Assembly (NCBI GenBank): GCA_016935775.1
Contig: JAFGQF010000158.1
Location: 1 to 15,212 of the forward strand
Length of the DNA stretch: 15,212 nucleotides
From: Caldifarciminota bacterium
GTDB taxonomy: Bacteria; Hydrothermota; Tepidihabitantia; Tepidihabitantales; Tepidihabitantaceae
Direction: 5' to 3'
Below, in pieces: positions 13,902 through 15,212 of this stretch (its first letter is position 1; each line of letters starts with the position of its first letter). The notes beneath the pieces are model-generated. The model was not told where the DNA came from. It saw only the letters and a program-made list of their open reading frames with translations, and made no database searches. A program made the translations under genes and the position numbers.

Positions 13902-14684
13902 ATGTATCGCAGACGTCGCGGGCCACGGCGCCGACCCCCAAAAACCGCTGCCGAAGGCACGGAAGGCGCCGACCAGCAGGAAGACCCCGGGCATCCCGAA
14001 CCCGTCCCGGGCAAGGTCGGGCCGCGGTTCGTCGAGGTGCTGTCGGTGGTGCCGGGCGAGGAAACGGTCGCCGCGCCCGCCGATGACGGGCCGGCCACCG
14101 AACCGGTATCCGAACCGACGGCCGAGCCCACGACCGGGACGCTCAAGCTGGCCTGCGACGCGATGCTCGGCCGGCTGAGCCGCGACCTGCGCGGCCTGGG
14201 CGTGGACTGCTCATACCGACGCGGCCTGGGTGGCCTGCGGGCCTGGCAGAAGGCCCGGGTCGAGGACCGGGTCTTCCTGACCCGCAACAACAAGCTGAAG
14301 GACAAGGAAGGCGTCGTCTTCGTCGAGGCAAAGGAAGGTCGCGCCCAGCTCGAAGAGGTCTGCCGCCGTTACGGGCTGGAGCCGCCGGCCGCGGCGAAGC
14401 CAAAACGCGAGGCTCCCGGCCCGGTGGAGCCGCCGCCGCTGCGCGCTCAGCCGGCCCGGCCCGAGAGCGGGCCGCGCTGCCGGGACTGCAACGTCACGCT
14501 CGAGAAGATCACCCGCGAGCAGGCCCGGCCCTCGATACCGTACTTCATCTACCAGATCCACCACGATTTTTCCCGCTGCCCGAAGTGCAAGCGGGTCTTC
14601 TGGCCCGGGAGCCACACCCGCGAGCCGCAGCAGCGGTCCGCCGAGCAGCCGGCGCGGCCCCGGCGTCGGCGTCGCAGTCGATAA
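13902..14684 (+). CDS. Mut7-C family (PIN-like RNase plus zinc ribbon) protein with long N-terminal extension
   Basis: From ATG 13902 the product is 260 residues. Residues 1-78 are a low-complexity Arg-, Pro-, Ala- and Glu-rich extension. The Mut7-C core begins at about 80: KLACDAMLGRLSRDLRGLG with Asp86, then RVFLTRNNKL, VVFV and LEEVCRRYGL. A Pro/Ala-rich spacer (about 161-190) separates it from a zinc ribbon: CRDC (Cys193/196), CPKC (Cys226/229) and KRVFWPGSH. Family members are predicted RNases. The usual acidic residue after LTR is Asn here (LTRNN), so activity is uncertain. Earlier in-frame starts exist at 13782 and 13845. I prefer 13902 because codons 13845-13901 include TTG, CTA, TTA and GGA, rare in this DNA, and the stretch contains a promoter. 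The AAGGAAAG before 13845 overlaps a minus-strand -35. Initiation would then be almost leaderless. The stop lies 21 bp before the lyase gene. Confidence 0.78.
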   Translation: MYRRRRGPRRRPPKTAAEGTEGADQQEDPGHPEPVPGKVGPRFVEVLSVVPGEETVAAPADDGPATEPVSEPTAEPTTGTLKLACDAMLGRLSRDLRGLGVDCSYRRGLGGLRAWQKARVEDRVFLTRNNKLKDKEGVVFVEAKEGRAQLEEVCRRYGLEPPAAAKPKREAPGPVEPPPLRAQPARPESGPRCRDCNVTLEKITREQARPSIPYFIYQIHHDFSRCPKCKRVFWPGSHTREPQQRSAEQPARPRRRRRSR

Positions 14685-14705
14685 CCGAATCACGGAGGTA
14701 GCGAG

Positions 14706-15212
14706 ATGGCGATAGTGCTTGACGGCAGCAAGCTGACGATCGAGGAGCTGGTCCGCGTTGCGCGAGACCGCGAGCCGGTGGAGCTCGGTGCCGACGCGAA
14801 GCAACGAATCAACAAGTGCCGGAAATTCGTCGAGGACAAGGTCGCCGAGCGGGCGGTGATGTACGGCATCACGACCGGCATCGGCGAGCTGTCCGAGGTG
14901 CTGCTGTCGCCCGACCAGCTCAAGCAGTTCCAGCGCTACCTGGTCTACAGCCATTCGGCCGGGTGCGGCCAGCCGCTGCCCGAGGAAGTGGTGCGCGCCG
15001 GGATGTGCTCGCGGGTGAACGTCCTGTCCAAGGGCCATTCCGGCCTCAGGCTCAAGGTGGTCGAGACGCTGGTCGCGATGCTCAACAAGGGCGTGACGCC
15101 GGTGGTGTTCGACAAGGGCTCGGTCGGCGCCTGCGGCGACCTGTCGCCGATGAGCCAGATGGCGATCGTGCTGCTGGGCGAGGGCGAGGCATTCTACCAG
15201 GGCAGGCGGCTG
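14706..15212 (+). CDS. hutH: Histidine ammonia-lyase-like aromatic amino acid lyase (3' end beyond window)
   Basis: Only the first 169 codons are in the window; the family is normally about 500 residues. The protein belongs to the MIO-dependent ammonia-lyase/aminomutase family. Tyr53 in YGITTGIGEL matches the catalytic Tyr. His83 in YSHSAGCG is the residue that marks histidine-specific lyases. NVLSKGHSG and GSVGACGDLSPMSQ follow. By position these match Pseudomonas HAL Tyr53, His83 and Ser143, from memory of that enzyme. The prosthetic triad is Ala142-Cys143-Gly144 instead of Ala-Ser-Gly. The expected reaction is deamination of L-histidine to urocanate, the first step of histidine breakdown, in the cytoplasm. 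Another aromatic substrate, or an aminomutase, cannot be excluded without the C-terminal half. GGAGG at 14694-14698 sets the ATG. It follows the Mut7-C gene closely and may be co-transcribed. No other hut gene is visible. Confidence 0.85.
   Translation, partial: MAIVLDGSKLTIEELVRVARDREPVELGADAKQRINKCRKFVEDKVAERAVMYGITTGIGELSEVLLSPDQLKQFQRYLVYSHSAGCGQPLPEEVVRAGMCSRVNVLSKGHSGLRLKVVETLVAMLNKGVTPVVFDKGSVGACGDLSPMSQMAIVLLGEGEAFYQGRRL

Noticed and set aside
14211..15038. A minus-strand frame of 275 codons across the Mut7-C and lyase genes
   Set aside because: It crosses two plus-strand genes with recognisable family motifs and has no ribosome site or domain.

Overview
The window is about 15.2 kb of GC-rich bacterial DNA with no RNA genes and no phage or transposase genes. 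The composition, the run of secreted beta-propeller proteins, and a shared C-terminal tail (consensus RGVL-L-x(n)-LLDASGRKV-L-PG-NDVRHL-PGVYF-R-(n)-RVLLVR) fit an uncultivated lineage such as candidate division WOR-3/Stahlbacteria or a relative in the Fibrobacteres-Chlorobi-Bacteroidetes neighbourhood. That placement is inference from remembered families, not a search result.

Left part (34-12020, all on the + strand): seven genes for exported proteins. In order they are a papain-like C1 peptidase, an LVIVD-repeat propeller, a double PQQ/SBBP-like propeller, a BNR/Asp-box propeller, an SBBP propeller, a second LVIVD propeller and a YVTN propeller. Each has an N-terminal signal peptide and ends in the same roughly 80-100 residue tail, which resembles a type IX secretion (Por) sorting domain. 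The first three genes are spaced 8-9 bp apart, like an operon. Genes four, five and seven each have a visible sigma70-type promoter. Gene six follows gene five by 9 bp. Perfect GC-rich hairpins follow genes four, six and seven.

The most unusual signal is inside these tails. Two positions, one between RGVL and LLDASGR and one between GVYF and the final RVLLVR, hold sequence that looks like repetitive noncoding DNA translated in place. In three genes the first slot carries a 43-bp palindrome; in four others it carries exactly five heptanucleotides (35 bp). The second slot carries either heptads or other palindromes. The palindromes show paired changes and wobbles that keep the hairpin. The tails also share exact identity blocks of 30-53 bp between non-orthologous genes, suggesting gene conversion.

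Right part (12084-15212): a two-gene minus-strand unit encodes a small lipoprotein and a bactofilin-like beta-helix protein with a multi-pass membrane C-terminus. A divergent promoter region separates it from a plus-strand pair: a Mut7-C family (PIN-like plus zinc ribbon) protein, then the start of a histidine ammonia-lyase-like enzyme cut by the window end. The lyase has Ala-Cys-Gly where the MIO prosthetic group normally forms from Ala-Ser-Gly.
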